From NCBI GenBank assembly GCA_902612005.1, contig CACMCA010000006.1, positions 1 to 64,000 of the forward strand: a stretch of DNA of 64,000 nucleotides. The letters run 5' to 3'. The stretch comes from an uncultured Prochlorococcus sp. GTDB lineage: Bacteria; Cyanobacteriota; Cyanobacteriia; PCC-6307; Cyanobiaceae. Under the pieces are notes generated by a model. The model saw only the letters and a program-made list of their open reading frames with translations, was not told where the DNA came from and searched no databases. The position numbers were made by a program, and so were the translations under genes. This document shows positions 1 to 9,821 of this stretch, piece by piece (the first letter of the stretch is position 1; every line of letters begins with the position of its first letter).

Positions 1-1001
1 AGGGGAAATTTTTTTCAAGAAAAAAAATAAAAGGTTTAACTTTGAAAAATGAGAAAAATAGAAAAATTTTATATTTTGATAAAAATAAACAAAAAAAATA
101 TACTTTAAAAAATAATCAACAATTTCAAGTTAAATCTTCAGATGGAAGAGGTATATGGGTAGGTCAGAAGAGGTATTCTGGCAAACTTAATCTCTTTGTA
201 CTTGATTCTGAAGTATTGGTAGTGAACGTTTTAGGAATAGAAAAATACCTAAGTAGTGTCGTGGGTTCAGAGATGCCCACAAAATGGCCTATTGAGGCAT
301 TAAAAGCACAAGCAATTGCCTCTAGAACTTATGCTTTAAAGCAAAAGGGAAATGATTTATTTGACATAGATTCAACCCAGGAAAATCAAGTCTATAATGG
401 CTTGGAATCTAGAACTTATAAAACTATCAGAGCCGTTAAAAGTACAAGATCTTTGGTTTTGACGTATAAAAATAAATTAATTAATGCTTTGTTCCATAGC
501 AGCTCAGGTGGAATGACAGAAAATAGTCAAGATGTATGGAAGAATAAATATCCATATTTATCAAGTGTGAAAGATTTTGACAAAAATAATCCAAAATTTA
601 GATGGCAAAAAAATTTTTCGAGTAATGAATTAAGAAATTTATTCCCAAAGATTGGGGGTTTAAGAGATATAGAGATTCAAGATCTTACTAGCACGGGGAG
701 GGTAAAAAATGTAAAACTCACTGGAACTTATGGCTTTGATAATATTTCAGGGGTAGTTTTAAGAAAAAGACTAGGCCTCAAAAGTAATTTTGTGAGATTT
801 AAATTGTATGATGAAGAATTAAACAATAAATTCCCTATAAAAAAGGGATTGATAGTTTCTGGACAGGGATCAGGTCATGGAGTAGGAATGAGTCAATGGG
901 GTGCTAAATATCTCGCCTCTAGAGGCCAAAAAGCTGAAAGAATATTAATGTATTTTTATAAGGGTGTACAGATTAAACCTTTTAAGAAAGATTATCTATA
1001 G
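1..1001 (+). CDS. SpoIID/LytB-domain protein, 5' end outside window
   Basis: This is a SpoIID-type protein, a family that in other bacteria remodels or lyses septal peptidoglycan. The frame is open from base 3 to the stop at 999-1001. The first usual start inside the window is a TTG at 42, but the frame continues leftwards without a stop and no signal peptide is seen, so the true start probably lies outside. The conserved core is visible: EMPTKWPIEALKAQAIASRT, then HSSSGGMTE, then GSGHGVGMSQWGA near the C-terminus. Cyanobacteria do not sporulate, so a general role in wall turnover is inferred. It ends 3 nt before the convergent truB. Confidence 0.8.
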   Translation, partial: GKFFSRKKIKGLTLKNEKNRKILYFDKNKQKKYTLKNNQQFQVKSSDGRGIWVGQKRYSGKLNLFVLDSEVLVVNVLGIEKYLSSVVGSEMPTKWPIEALKAQAIASRTYALKQKGNDLFDIDSTQENQVYNGLESRTYKTIRAVKSTRSLVLTYKNKLINALFHSSSGGMTENSQDVWKNKYPYLSSVKDFDKNNPKFRWQKNFSSNELRNLFPKIGGLRDIEIQDLTSTGRVKNVKLTGTYGFDNISGVVLRKRLGLKSNFVRFKLYDEELNNKFPIKKGLIVSGQGSGHGVGMSQWGAKYLASRGQKAERILMYFYKGVQIKPFKKDYL

Positions 1002-1004
1002 AGG

Positions 1005-1928
1005 TTATTTAGCATTAAGGACTAATTTTGGTTTTATATTATATTGATCTTTATTTAAGAATCCTATCCCAAGAAGTGTTTTGTTTTTATCTACTACTTT
1101 TATGGGTTTTTTATAGTCAAAAGATTTGCTTTCTTGAAAGTAATTAATATCAACTTTAATTGCTCTTCCTGTTTGCCAAAAATTGATTTGTTCTTCATGA
1201 CTTATTACAAATGTTGAAATATGATTGAGAGCAGAAATTGTTGGAATTATAAACTTTTTCAAGTTTACCCCCCTTTTTTCTTTTTCGATATCAGATATTT
1301 TGATCGAGTTTTTTTCATCAAAGCCACAAGCTGAAGTTCTTTTTAGTTCTAGAAGGCAACCTTCAGAATTAAGAATTTCTCCTATATCTCTTGCAATTGA
1401 TCTTATATATGTGCCAGATGAACATTTGATTTTTATTTCTATGATTCCGTTTAACTGGTCCCATTTTATTAAAATAAGTTCTTCTATTTTTACTTCTCTT
1501 GGTGCTAATTCAAAAATTTCATTCCTAAAAGATTTTTTATAAGCTCTCTCACCATTGACATGAACACTAGATACTTTCGGCGGAATTTGTTTAATAATTC
1601 CTCTAAATCTATTTAAATATTCATCTAATTTTTGATCACTGATTTCAGGCCAACTTGTTTGATTAATTATTTCTCCGTGAATATCATCAGTGTTAGTTCT
1701 TATCCCTAATTTAATTTTTCCTATGTAAGTTTTCCCCTGAGGAAGATATTGAATAAATCTTGTTGCACTGCCTATAGCGATTGGTAATGTTCCTATAACT
1801 TCTGGGTCAAGAGTTCCTGTGTGCCCGACCTTTTTTGTGTTTAGGAACTTCCTAATTTTTCTAACACAATCATGGGAGGTACAGCCTTTATCTTTATTAA
1901 TCACTAAGAATCCATCTTTAGGTTCCAT
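1005..1928 (-). CDS. truB: tRNA pseudouridine-55 synthase TruB
   Basis: TruB isomerises U55 in the T-loop of tRNAs. The 307-residue product has the family length. The motif [19 protein letters not shown] lies near residues 35-53, with the catalytic aspartate at about residue 41. A later [15 protein letters not shown] block is also typical of the family. The ATG at 1928 gives the usual short N-terminus before FLVINKDKG. The gene is convergent with the SpoIID-like gene and divergent from the methyltransferase downstream. Confidence 0.95.
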   Translation of the reverse strand: MEPKDGFLVINKDKGCTSHDCVRKIRKFLNTKKVGHTGTLDPEVIGTLPIAIGSATRFIQYLPQGKTYIGKIKLGIRTNTDDIHGEIINQTSWPEISDQKLDEYLNRFRGIIKQIPPKVSSVHVNGERAYKKSFRNEIFELAPREVKIEELILIKWDQLNGIIEIKIKCSSGTYIRSIARDIGEILNSEGCLLELKRTSACGFDEKNSIKISDIEKEKRGVNLKKFIIPTISALNHISTFVISHEEQINFWQTGRAIKVDINYFQESKSFDYKKPIKVVDKNKTLLGIGFLNKDQYNIKPKLVLNAK

Positions 1929-2004
1929 TTTTAATATTAAGAATACTTTGAGAAAGATTTATAACCATTCTATGATTTTGGTATTGGAAATTTAGAGTCT
2001 GAAA

Positions 2005-2745
2005 TTGAAAAACAATAGTCTTATATTAAACGAGTTTTTAGACAATGCTTTTAATTTGAAATCACATTTAATGGAATACTTATCTATTAGAGAATGTGAT
2101 TTAGATGGTTTCCTTGCAAATGCAAAGATGAATTTAGCAAATTCGCATCCTGGGGATGCTTTGAATGATGTTTCAGATTTTTATACTGAAATTGTGGGAG
2201 AGAGGCATGTAGCTGATTTAGCTGCTTGGCATATCACAAGTAGGGACTATATCGCTGATACTTTAAAACTTCAGCAGAGATTTTCTAGAGATTTAGTTTT
2301 AGATTTTGGAGGAGGTATTGGCACGCATGCCTTAGCAAACGCTATGTCTTCTAAAGTTGAGCATGTATTTTTTGTAGATATTAATCAAACAAATAGAAAT
2401 TTTGTTGAATACAGGGCTAGGAAATTAGGAGTCGAAAAAAAACTTTCTTTTTGCAAGACAATTCAAGATACACAAATATTCAAATTTGATACGATAATTT
2501 GTCTCGATGTTTTGGAACATCTTGCAGATCCGGCTTCTCAAATTAATAATTTCAGAGAGATCATGGATAGCAATTCTATTGCTTTATTCAATTGGTATTT
2601 TTATAAAGGAGATAAAAATGAATATCCTTTTCATATTGATGATTGTCAAGTTGTTGAAAAGTTTTTTAAGACTCTCCAATTAAATTTTTTAGAGGTATTT
2701 CATCCTATTCTTATAACTACAAGAGCTTATAAGAAAATTAGATAA
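2005..2745 (+). CDS. SAM-dependent methyltransferase, substrate unknown
   Basis: This is a class I SAM-dependent methyltransferase of 246 residues. Motif I is [17 protein letters not shown] near residues 97-113, followed by a second-strand acidic residue in FFVDINQTN and the motif [13 protein letters not shown]. The start used here is TTG at 2005; an in-frame TAG lies just upstream, and the first ATG is 22 codons further in. The extra N-terminal helix-rich segment (residues 1-75) contains no domain I recognise. The substrate cannot be told from the sequence. It runs into the convergent rpmA with an 8-nt overlap. Confidence 0.8.
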   Translation: MKNNSLILNEFLDNAFNLKSHLMEYLSIRECDLDGFLANAKMNLANSHPGDALNDVSDFYTEIVGERHVADLAAWHITSRDYIADTLKLQQRFSRDLVLDFGGGIGTHALANAMSSKVEHVFFVDINQTNRNFVEYRARKLGVEKKLSFCKTIQDTQIFKFDTIICLDVLEHLADPASQINNFREIMDSNSIALFNWYFYKGDKNEYPFHIDDCQVVEKFFKTLQLNFLEVFHPILITTRAYKKIR

Positions 2746-2998
2746 CTATATTAATTCTTTTTCTATTTCTTAAATTTCTTTTAATGCTTTCGAAACTTAC
2801 GGTGCCTTCTTTTAGTGCAAAAAGCGTGTCATCTTTTCCTTTGCCAACATTTTTTCCGGGCAAAAATGATGTACCTCTTTGGCGAATTAAAATTGATCCA
2901 GCAGTTACTTTTTCTCCACCATAAGCTTTAACCCCCAGTCTTTTGGAATTTGAATCTCGACCGTTTCTTGTAGAACCTGTTCCTTTTTTATGTGCCAT
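2738..2998 (-). CDS. rpmA: 50S ribosomal protein bL27
   Basis: bL27 reaches the peptidyl-transferase centre with its N-terminal tail. The 86-residue product starts [19 protein letters not shown] and carries the family pattern LGVKAYGGE...[10 protein letters not shown]. The length is normal. It lies 9 nt downstream of rplU, the usual L21-L27 pair, and is presumably co-transcribed with it. Confidence 0.97.
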   Translation of the reverse strand: MAHKKGTGSTRNGRDSNSKRLGVKAYGGEKVTAGSILIRQRGTSFLPGKNVGKGKDDTLFALKEGTVSFESIKRNLRNRKRINIVI

Positions 2999-3007
2999 TA
3001 GAAATGT

Positions 3008-3448
3008 TTAATTTGTAGATTTTTCGGATTTTGGTTTAGTTTCCTTTTTTAAGGTTTCTTTTTTTGAAGAAGACTTAGGAGTCCCTTTACCTATTGAGAT
3101 AGATTTTACCATAACTCTTGTAAGTTCTTGTCTATGCCCCATTTTTCTTCTTGTCTTTTTTTTTGGACGCATTTTGTATACGAGAATTTTCTTGTCTCTT
3201 TTATGGGAGACTACTTCTAATTCAATTTTTGCATCCTTAACATAAGGTTTCCCGACAGTGATAGAGTCTTTGTCTTTTAAAAGTAAAACTTTTTCTAGTG
3301 TTATCTTATCTTTCTCTTTTGCATTTAACCTGTCTATGTCATAGTATCTGTTTAATTCGAACCAAAATTGTTGACCCGAAGTTTCAGCTATAGCGTACAA
3401 TTCATTACTTTTTAAAGAATTGTTTGATGAGTTTTTTAAATTTGTCAT
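3008..3448 (-). CDS. rplU: 50S ribosomal protein bL21
   Basis: bL21 is a primary 23S rRNA-binding protein. The core is recognisable from YAIAETSGQQFWFELNRYYD through IDRLNAKEKDKITLEKVLLL to the basic RPKKKTRRKMGHRQ segment. At 146 residues it is longer than the roughly 103-residue bacterial core. It has an N-terminal extension of about 15 residues and a C-terminal Lys/Ser-rich tail of about 27. It is followed by rpmA. On its upstream side is the gap before kaiB where kaiA stands in many other cyanobacteria. Confidence 0.95.
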   Translation of the reverse strand: MTNLKNSSNNSLKSNELYAIAETSGQQFWFELNRYYDIDRLNAKEKDKITLEKVLLLKDKDSITVGKPYVKDAKIELEVVSHKRDKKILVYKMRPKKKTRRKMGHRQELTRVMVKSISIGKGTPKSSSKKETLKKETKPKSEKSTN

Positions 3449-3591
3449 ATCTTAAAGACGCTATTAGGCTCAAATTGATAATTTGATTTAGCCAAATAAG
3501 CAATCATAGTAATTTGTTTATTTTCTTATTTTGTAGTGTAATAAGTCAAGGGTTGTTTTAAATCTTTTATATCAATTCAAGAATCATAACA

Positions 3592-3909
3592 ATGGCAGCA
3601 AGAAAAACATATATTTTAAAACTCTATGTTGCTGGAAATACTCCTAATTCAATGAGAGCCTTAAACACTTTAAGAGAAATTTTAGAAAATGAATTCAAAG
3701 GAGTTTATGCTCTGAAAGTGATTGATGTACTTAAGCAACCACAACTTGCAGAAGAAGATAAAATTTTAGCCACCCCAACTTTAGCTAAAATTTTACCGCC
3801 ACCAGTAAGAAAAATCATAGGTGATCTCTCAGATAGAGAGAAAGTTTTAATTGGTTTGGATCTACTTTTTGATGAATTAACTGAAACTGAATATAGTGGA
3901 GATAAATAA
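3592..3909 (+). CDS. kaiB: circadian clock protein KaiB
   Basis: KaiB is the fold-switching clock protein that binds the KaiC CI ring. The 105-residue product begins [20 protein letters not shown] and contains [13 protein letters not shown] and [21 protein letters not shown], essentially the textbook KaiB sequence. It stands 143 bp from rplU and 70 bp before kaiC. No kaiA is visible on either strand, which fits the known reduced clock of Prochlorococcus. An AT-only inverted repeat lies between kaiB and kaiC. Confidence 0.97.
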   Translation: MAARKTYILKLYVAGNTPNSMRALNTLREILENEFKGVYALKVIDVLKQPQLAEEDKILATPTLAKILPPPVRKIIGDLSDREKVLIGLDLLFDELTETEYSGDK

Positions 3910-3932
3910 TATATACAAAACTTTTATAATTA

Positions 3933-3955
3933 AAAATAAATTCAAAATTTATTTT
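3933..3955 (+). terminator. AT-only inverted repeat between kaiB and kaiC, possible weak attenuator
   Basis: A perfect 10-bp inverted repeat (arms 3933-3942 and 3946-3955) with a 3-nt loop lies 23 nt after kaiB and is followed by a T-rich stretch. It contains only A-T pairs, so a hairpin would be weak and could be chance in such AT-rich DNA. If used, it would lower kaiC relative to kaiB. Confidence 0.3.
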
Positions 3956-3979
3956 ATTTTTGTTAACTAGCACAAAACT

Positions 3980-5509
3980 ATGAATGATAAGAAATTTGGT
4001 AAATCAAATAAAATGCAAGTACAAAAATTACCAACTGGAATAGAAGGCTTTGATGATGTTTGTAGGGGTGGGTTACCTGTGTCTCGAAGTACACTCGTTA
4101 GTGGTACCTCAGGAACGGGTAAAACTGTTTTTTCTCTGCAATATTTACACCATGGAATTTGTAATTTTGATGAACCTGGAATATTTGTGACATTTGAGGA
4201 ATCACCTTTAGACATTATTAGAAATGCCTCAAGTTTTGGTTGGGATTTACAAGAATTAATTGATCAAAATAAACTTTTTATCTTGGATGCTTCTCCTGAC
4301 CCAGATGGTCAGGATGTTGCGGGCAACTTTGACTTGTCAGGTCTAATTGAGAGAATTAGTTATGCAATTAGAAAATATAAAGCTAAAAGAGTTGCAATAG
4401 ATTCAATAACTGCAGTCTTTCAACAGTATGATGCTATTTACGTTGTTAGAAGAGAAATATTTAGATTGATAGCAAGACTGAAAGAAATAGGTGTGACAAC
4501 AGTTATGACTACAGAAAGAGTTGATGATTACGGACCAATTGCCAGATATGGAGTAGAAGAATTTGTATCTGATAATGTTGTCTTATTGAGAAATGTTCTT
4601 GAGTCAGAGAAGAGAAGAAGAACTCTAGAAGTTTTGAAGTTAAGAGGCACTATACATATGAAAGGTGAATATCCATTCACTATGGGCATGGATGGAATAA
4701 GTGTGTTTGCCTTAGGAGCAATGAGATTAACGCAGAGATCTTCTAATATTAGGATTAGCTCTGGAGTTATAGATCTTGATGATATGTGTGGTGGTGGATA
4801 TTTTCAAGATTCCATCATTCTTGCCACTGGAGCTACTGGTACAGGCAAAACAATGCTTGTATCAAAATTTGTTGAAGATGCTTATAACAATAACGAAAGA
4901 GCAATACTTTTTGCATATGAAGAATCCAGGGCTCAATTGCTTAGGAACGCGACTAGCTGGGGAATAGATTTTGAAAAAATGGAAAGTGATGGGTTATTAA
5001 AAATTATTTGTGCATACCCTGAATCAACTGGTTTAGAAGATCACTTACAAATTATAAAAACGCAAATTAATCAATTCAAACCTAAAAGAATGGCAATTGA
5101 TTCTCTCTCTGCATTAGCCAGAGGTGTAAGTTTGAATGCCTTTAGACAGTTTGTAATTGCTGTTACCGGTTATACTAAACAAGAGGAAATAGCAGGCTTT
5201 TTTACTAATACTGCAGAAGAATTTATGGGAAGTCATTCTATAACTGATTCTCATATATCAACTATTACAGATACCATATTGTTGCTTCAGTATGTAGAAA
5301 TAAAAGGTGAGATGGCACGAGCTTTAAATGTTTTTAAAATGCGGGGTTCATGGCATGATAAACGAATAAGAGAATTTATCATTACAAATAGTGGCCCGGA
5401 AATAAAAGATTCTTTTTCTAATTTTGAACAAATATTTAGTGGTGCCCCTCACAGAGTTGTACCTGATCAAAATGTTCAAAATGTTTTTAAAGGATTAGAA
5501 AATAATTAG
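3980..5509 (+). CDS. kaiC: circadian clock ATPase/kinase KaiC
   Basis: KaiC is the hexameric two-domain ATPase and autokinase at the core of the clock. CI has Walker A GTSGTGKT at residues 42-49 and the catalytic glutamates at 73-74. CII has GATGTGKT at 284-291 and glutamates at 314-315. The phosphorylation sites of the Synechococcus protein (S431/T432) correspond to S427/T428 in HISTIT, and T426 to T422. The 509-residue protein has a shorter, diverged C-terminal tail after SGAP than Synechococcus elongatus KaiC (519 residues). That tail is where KaiA would bind. With kaiA absent, an hourglass-like timer is expected. Confidence 0.97.
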   Translation: MNDKKFGKSNKMQVQKLPTGIEGFDDVCRGGLPVSRSTLVSGTSGTGKTVFSLQYLHHGICNFDEPGIFVTFEESPLDIIRNASSFGWDLQELIDQNKLFILDASPDPDGQDVAGNFDLSGLIERISYAIRKYKAKRVAIDSITAVFQQYDAIYVVRREIFRLIARLKEIGVTTVMTTERVDDYGPIARYGVEEFVSDNVVLLRNVLESEKRRRTLEVLKLRGTIHMKGEYPFTMGMDGISVFALGAMRLTQRSSNIRISSGVIDLDDMCGGGYFQDSIILATGATGTGKTMLVSKFVEDAYNNNERAILFAYEESRAQLLRNATSWGIDFEKMESDGLLKIICAYPESTGLEDHLQIIKTQINQFKPKRMAIDSLSALARGVSLNAFRQFVIAVTGYTKQEEIAGFFTNTAEEFMGSHSITDSHISTITDTILLLQYVEIKGEMARALNVFKMRGSWHDKRIREFIITNSGPEIKDSFSNFEQIFSGAPHRVVPDQNVQNVFKGLENN

Positions 5510-5528
5510 ATAATAATTAGATAATTTA

Positions 5529-7580
5529 TTAAATTTCAGCACCTGAGAAAGAATCTGAATTATTAATAGCTTTTGTCAATAATTCATCTTTATCTGATTG
5601 TGCTAAGGCTAAATCAAACCAAAAAGTTGTTCCTACTCCTAATTCACTAGCCATACGAATTTCTCCACCGTGTTTTTCAACTATTCCTCGAACTATTGAT
5701 AAACCTAAACCTGTCCCTTGCTCAGTATGAACAGAATTCTCTACTCTATAAAAACGATCAAATATCTTTTCTTGATCAGCTTGAGATATTCCTGAGCCGG
5801 TATCAGCTATCTCAATTCTTACTTTTGGAAGTGGTGAAACTAATTCACATTGAGGGGCTCCATCATTTTTAATACTTGGAGGGAAAGCAGGACAGGAATC
5901 TGGCCAAGTATAAGCTCTAATTATTAGAGAACTGTTTTTTGGACTAAATTTCAACCCATTACCAAGTAAATTATCAAAAACCTGTAAAATTAAATCGAAA
6001 TTTCCAAGAATTTGGGGAATAGTTTCCTCTATATCGTGAGCTAATGAAACATTTTTTTCTGTAGCATTAAGTCTATAATTTCTAAGAGTTTGTTCTATTG
6101 CTGGTTTTATATCCATTTTTTCTAGCTGAATAATTTTCCCTGATTCCAATCTAGATAAATCTAAAACATCATTTACAAGTCTTGTTAACCTATCAGTCTC
6201 TGAATTTGCAATTCCTAAAAATTCTATTTGTTCTTCATCAGAAAGCTGATCTTTTAAATCATGTAAGGTCTCTACATAACTTTTGATATTAAAAAGTGGT
6301 GTCCTTAATTCGTGCGAAACATTACTAATAAATCTATTTTGTGCTGCATTAAGTTCAACTTCTCTCGTTAAATCTTGAATGGTTACAGCAATTCCTTTTA
6401 ATTCAATTTTATTTGTATCTAAAACAGATTGCAAAACAATTCTTAAGGTTCTGGCTGGCTCTCCTAAGCTGAATCTTAAATCGTCCTTCTCCTTTTCCCT
6501 ATTTAGAATAGATTCTATATTTGTATGTAAGTCATTAGATAAAATTTCGGGAATTTCATTTAAAAAATGTTTACCCTCTAAAAATCTTCCTTCCCAACGA
6601 AATAATCTCTTTGCTGTTGGATTAGTAAGTACAATCTTCCCTTGTGAGTCCAATAATATGGCACCATCAGCCATTGTAGCTATCAAAGATTGCTGCTTAA
6701 TTTGTTCAGCTTTTAGTTCTTCTATATTAGCTTCGTCATAATTTTCTAACTGTGTTGCCATTCGGTTAAATCCATTTAAGAGTTCTCCTAGATCACCTGT
6801 CATGGGTAAAGAAATTCTAGATTTAAAATTTCCTTTTGAAATTTCTCTAACACCTCTTACTAACTCTCTGACTGGTCTTGTAATTGTAAGTGCATTAAAT
6901 ACAGCTCCAAGTATTACTAAAACCCAAATAGAGATAAACACTGCAATGGTTACTTCTCTGGTTAAAGCAGCACTCGCTAGTGCTTTTTTATTAGGGGTGA
7001 CTCCCAAAGCTAAAGTTCCTAGATATTTGCCTTTCCACAACATTGGAACAAATACATCTGTTACTTGACCTTGAGGTGTCGCATGCTGCCTAACTAAAGG
7101 GAATTGTGGCCTCTTTTTTAATTCTGAGGGTAGTTTTAATCTTCTAGTGAGCTGAAACTGACTGTCTGAGCTTGCTGGTGTTGCACTGATGGGTATCCCA
7201 AGTTGAACAATATCTTCAGCATCAGTAAAAAATATATATCGCAGGTTACGACTTGATCTCCAAAACTTTTCGGCTACATTTGAAATTTCTTTTTTTTGGT
7301 TATTAGCGACTAATTCTGTAACATTTCCAGATAACAATAAGCCAAGATCTCGAGCATATCTTGTATCATTCATTCCTGCATCTCTTTGAATACTATTTAA
7401 TGCAAAAAAAGTTATTCCTGTCATTAGAAGGCTTACGACAAGAGTTGCTATAGCTAACAACTTTGTTCTTAAACTGAACCTACTCCACCAGGCGAGGAGT
7501 CCATTAATCCAATAGTTATTAACATCTTCATTGTCAGTGATGTTATATTTTCCACTTTCTCGATTATTGGTATCCACCAT
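5529..7580 (-). CDS. nblS: sensor histidine kinase NblS (Hik33/DspA type)
   Basis: This is a membrane-bound two-component kinase of 683 residues. There are two transmembrane segments (about 40-62 and 209-232) flanking a periplasmic sensor region, then a HAMP domain (about 230-285), a PAS domain (about 295-405), and the H-box SNVSHELRTPLFNIKSYVET with His423. The ATPase boxes DNLLGNGLKF, ADTGSGIS and GTGLGLSIVRG follow. The layout and H-box match NblS/Hik33, which controls light and nutrient stress genes, including hli genes, in other cyanobacteria. The gene is convergent with kaiC (19 nt apart) and follows purD. Confidence 0.9.
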   Translation of the reverse strand: MVDTNNRESGKYNITDNEDVNNYWINGLLAWWSRFSLRTKLLAIATLVVSLLMTGITFFALNSIQRDAGMNDTRYARDLGLLLSGNVTELVANNQKKEISNVAEKFWRSSRNLRYIFFTDAEDIVQLGIPISATPASSDSQFQLTRRLKLPSELKKRPQFPLVRQHATPQGQVTDVFVPMLWKGKYLGTLALGVTPNKKALASAALTREVTIAVFISIWVLVILGAVFNALTITRPVRELVRGVREISKGNFKSRISLPMTGDLGELLNGFNRMATQLENYDEANIEELKAEQIKQQSLIATMADGAILLDSQGKIVLTNPTAKRLFRWEGRFLEGKHFLNEIPEILSNDLHTNIESILNREKEKDDLRFSLGEPARTLRIVLQSVLDTNKIELKGIAVTIQDLTREVELNAAQNRFISNVSHELRTPLFNIKSYVETLHDLKDQLSDEEQIEFLGIANSETDRLTRLVNDVLDLSRLESGKIIQLEKMDIKPAIEQTLRNYRLNATEKNVSLAHDIEETIPQILGNFDLILQVFDNLLGNGLKFSPKNSSLIIRAYTWPDSCPAFPPSIKNDGAPQCELVSPLPKVRIEIADTGSGISQADQEKIFDRFYRVENSVHTEQGTGLGLSIVRGIVEKHGGEIRMASELGVGTTFWFDLALAQSDKDELLTKAINNSDSFSGAEI

Positions 7581-7584
7581 AAGC

Positions 7585-8916
7585 TTAATTCTCCTTAGAA
7601 AAGTTTTTCCTCACTTGATGCCCTATGTCATTTCTAAAATAAATACCCTCAAAATGAATTTCTTTTAAATTTTTGTATGCTTTTTCAAAAACCATATCGA
7701 AGTCCTTATCTTGACAGACAATACTTAAGACTCTTCCTCCATCAGTTAATAATTGACCATTTTCACTAAAAGAAGTACCCGAGTCGAAAATTTGACAATC
7801 ATTTGCGTCTATATTACCTATTTTTATATGAAAGCCAGTCTTATATTCGTAGGGATAACCTTTAGAGGTGGCCACTATACAAGCACTAACTCTATCGGAA
7901 GTATCAATTTTTTCACCACCAGTTAAATTTCCCATTGAACATTTTTCTAAAAGAAATACAAAATTTTTATCCATCAAAGGCATTATTGTTTGACATTCAG
8001 GATCACCAAATCTACAGTTATATTCTATAACTTTGGGCCCAGATTGTGTGATCATTAACCCAAAATAGATTACTCCTCTATAATCAATATTTCTTTTATT
8101 TAGTTCATTAATTGTAGGTTTAATTATCTCTTTGTTGATTCTATCAAGGGAATCTTCTGTTAATAATGGGGCAGGAGAATAAGCCCCCATACCGCCTGTA
8201 TTTGGGCCTTTATCTTTCTCATTAAGTCGTTTATGATCTTGGGCAGTTGGAAGTAATATATATTTTTTCCCATCGCATAAAGCAAAAACCGAAACTTCTG
8301 GCCCTTGAATTTTTTCTTCAAGAACAACGACATCACCAGCGTTGCCAAATCTACCATTAAAAATTGACTCTGCCGCTTTAAGGCATTCATCTTTTGAATT
8401 AGGAATAAAAACACCTTTTCCTGAGGCTAGACCATCAGCTTTTACTACCAGTGGAACTGAGGATGAATTGATAATTTTTTTTGCTTCTTCTAGAGAATTG
8501 ACTTTCCAAAAGTTTGCAGTTGGAATATTTGCGTCTTGCATAAATTCCTTTGCCCAAGATTTACTAAATTCTAATCTTGCTCCATCTTTATTAGGACCAA
8601 ATACTTTAAAATTTTTTTTGCGAAGAAAATCAGCTAACCCGTTTGCCAGGGGAATTTCTGGTCCGACTATAACTAAATCTATCTTAAAAAAATCAAGCTT
8701 TTCGACTAGTTTATTTTTATTATTTATGTCAATTTTTATTCTTTCACATTTATTTATTCTTTCTGAACCAGCGTTACCAGGTATTAAATAAACTTTTTTA
8801 ACTAATTGATTTCTTTGAATAGCCCAAGCCAAAGAGTTTTCTCTCCCGCCATTTCCAATTATAAGGATATTTTCTAAACTAATAGAGCTACTAGAAATTG
8901 GTGAATGATTTACCAT
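7585..8916 (-). CDS. purD: phosphoribosylamine-glycine ligase
   Basis: GARS joins glycine to phosphoribosylamine in de novo purine synthesis. The 443-residue product has the N-terminal IIGNGGRENSLAWAIQ motif, the ATP-grasp segment VVKADGLASGKGVFIP, and the signature RFGDPECQTIMPLM. It lies 4 nt upstream of nblS on the same strand. The 131-bp gap to the divergent purC holds both purine-gene promoters. The start is the first ATG of the frame, giving a slightly long Ser-rich N-terminus. Confidence 0.96.
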   Translation of the reverse strand: MVNHSPISSSSISLENILIIGNGGRENSLAWAIQRNQLVKKVYLIPGNAGSERINKCERIKIDINNKNKLVEKLDFFKIDLVIVGPEIPLANGLADFLRKKNFKVFGPNKDGARLEFSKSWAKEFMQDANIPTANFWKVNSLEEAKKIINSSSVPLVVKADGLASGKGVFIPNSKDECLKAAESIFNGRFGNAGDVVVLEEKIQGPEVSVFALCDGKKYILLPTAQDHKRLNEKDKGPNTGGMGAYSPAPLLTEDSLDRINKEIIKPTINELNKRNIDYRGVIYFGLMITQSGPKVIEYNCRFGDPECQTIMPLMDKNFVFLLEKCSMGNLTGGEKIDTSDRVSACIVATSKGYPYEYKTGFHIKIGNIDANDCQIFDSGTSFSENGQLLTDGGRVLSIVCQDKDFDMVFEKAYKNLKEIHFEGIYFRNDIGHQVRKNFSKEN

Positions 8917-9047
8917 ATATTTTTTATTAAGGTTATAGGTTTCGATGAATAATCAGTTAAAATAAAATAGAATCATTTGGAGATGGTCTCTAATAATTAT
9001 GATAATTACAAAAAGTATTTTAGTAATAATAATGAGGTTTTAGATTA

Positions 9048-9785
9048 ATGAATAATAAATATGAGTTGATTTATGAAGGCAAAGCAAAAAAAGTATTTAC
9101 TCATGATGATGCAGATAAAGTAAAAATTGAATTTAAAGATGATGCTACTGCTTTTAATGCGTTGAAAAAAGAAAAATTTGAAGGTAAAGGTAAACTTAAT
9201 TGCCTAATAAGTGCAAGAATTTTTGAGATTCTAATTAAGAAGAATATTCCAACTCATTTTATTGAACTTGAAAATGAAAATACAATGATTGCAAAAAAAA
9301 TAAAAGTAATCCCATTAGAAATTGTTTTAAGAAATACTGCTTATGGTTCTTTGTGTAAACAAACGACTATTAAACCTGGTACTTCCCTATCAAAACCATT
9401 AATTGATATTTATCTTAAAAATGATGAACTTAATGATCCCCTTATTACAAAAGATAGAATTGAATTAATGAATATATTAAGCTCTCATGATTTAGAATTA
9501 ATAATAGATTTAACTTTAAAAATTAATGTAATCTTGAAAAGTTTTTTTAAAAATATTCAACTTAAACTTGTGGATTTCAAGTTGGAATTTGGTCATGATT
9601 TTAGAAATAATATTCTTCTTGGGGATGAAATAAGTCCTGATAATTGTAGATTATGGGATCTTAATCAAAAAAATGATACAATATTAAGTCTAGACAAAGA
9701 TAGATTTAGGAATGATTTAGGTGGTCTCATTGAAGCTTATAGTGAAATTAATCGAAGAATAAGCGATTTTCTCCAACTCAATTGA
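9048..9785 (+). CDS. purC: SAICAR synthase
   Basis: This enzyme couples aspartate to CAIR in purine synthesis. The 245-residue product starts NKYELIYEGKAKKVF and contains both family signatures, IPLEIVLRNTAYGS and LKLVDFKLEFGHD. It is divergent from purD, so two successive purine genes share an intergenic control region. It is followed after 36 nt by omp85 in the same direction. Confidence 0.97.
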   Translation: MNNKYELIYEGKAKKVFTHDDADKVKIEFKDDATAFNALKKEKFEGKGKLNCLISARIFEILIKKNIPTHFIELENENTMIAKKIKVIPLEIVLRNTAYGSLCKQTTIKPGTSLSKPLIDIYLKNDELNDPLITKDRIELMNILSSHDLELIIDLTLKINVILKSFFKNIQLKLVDFKLEFGHDFRNNILLGDEISPDNCRLWDLNQKNDTILSLDKDRFRNDLGGLIEAYSEINRRISDFLQLN

Positions 9786-9821
9786 ATAAATAATTATTTA
9801 CTTATCTTGAATTAAAGTACT

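Noticed and set aside
3449-3591. A kaiA remnant between rplU and kaiB
   Set aside because: The 143 bp contain stops in all frames and no recognisable KaiA segment.
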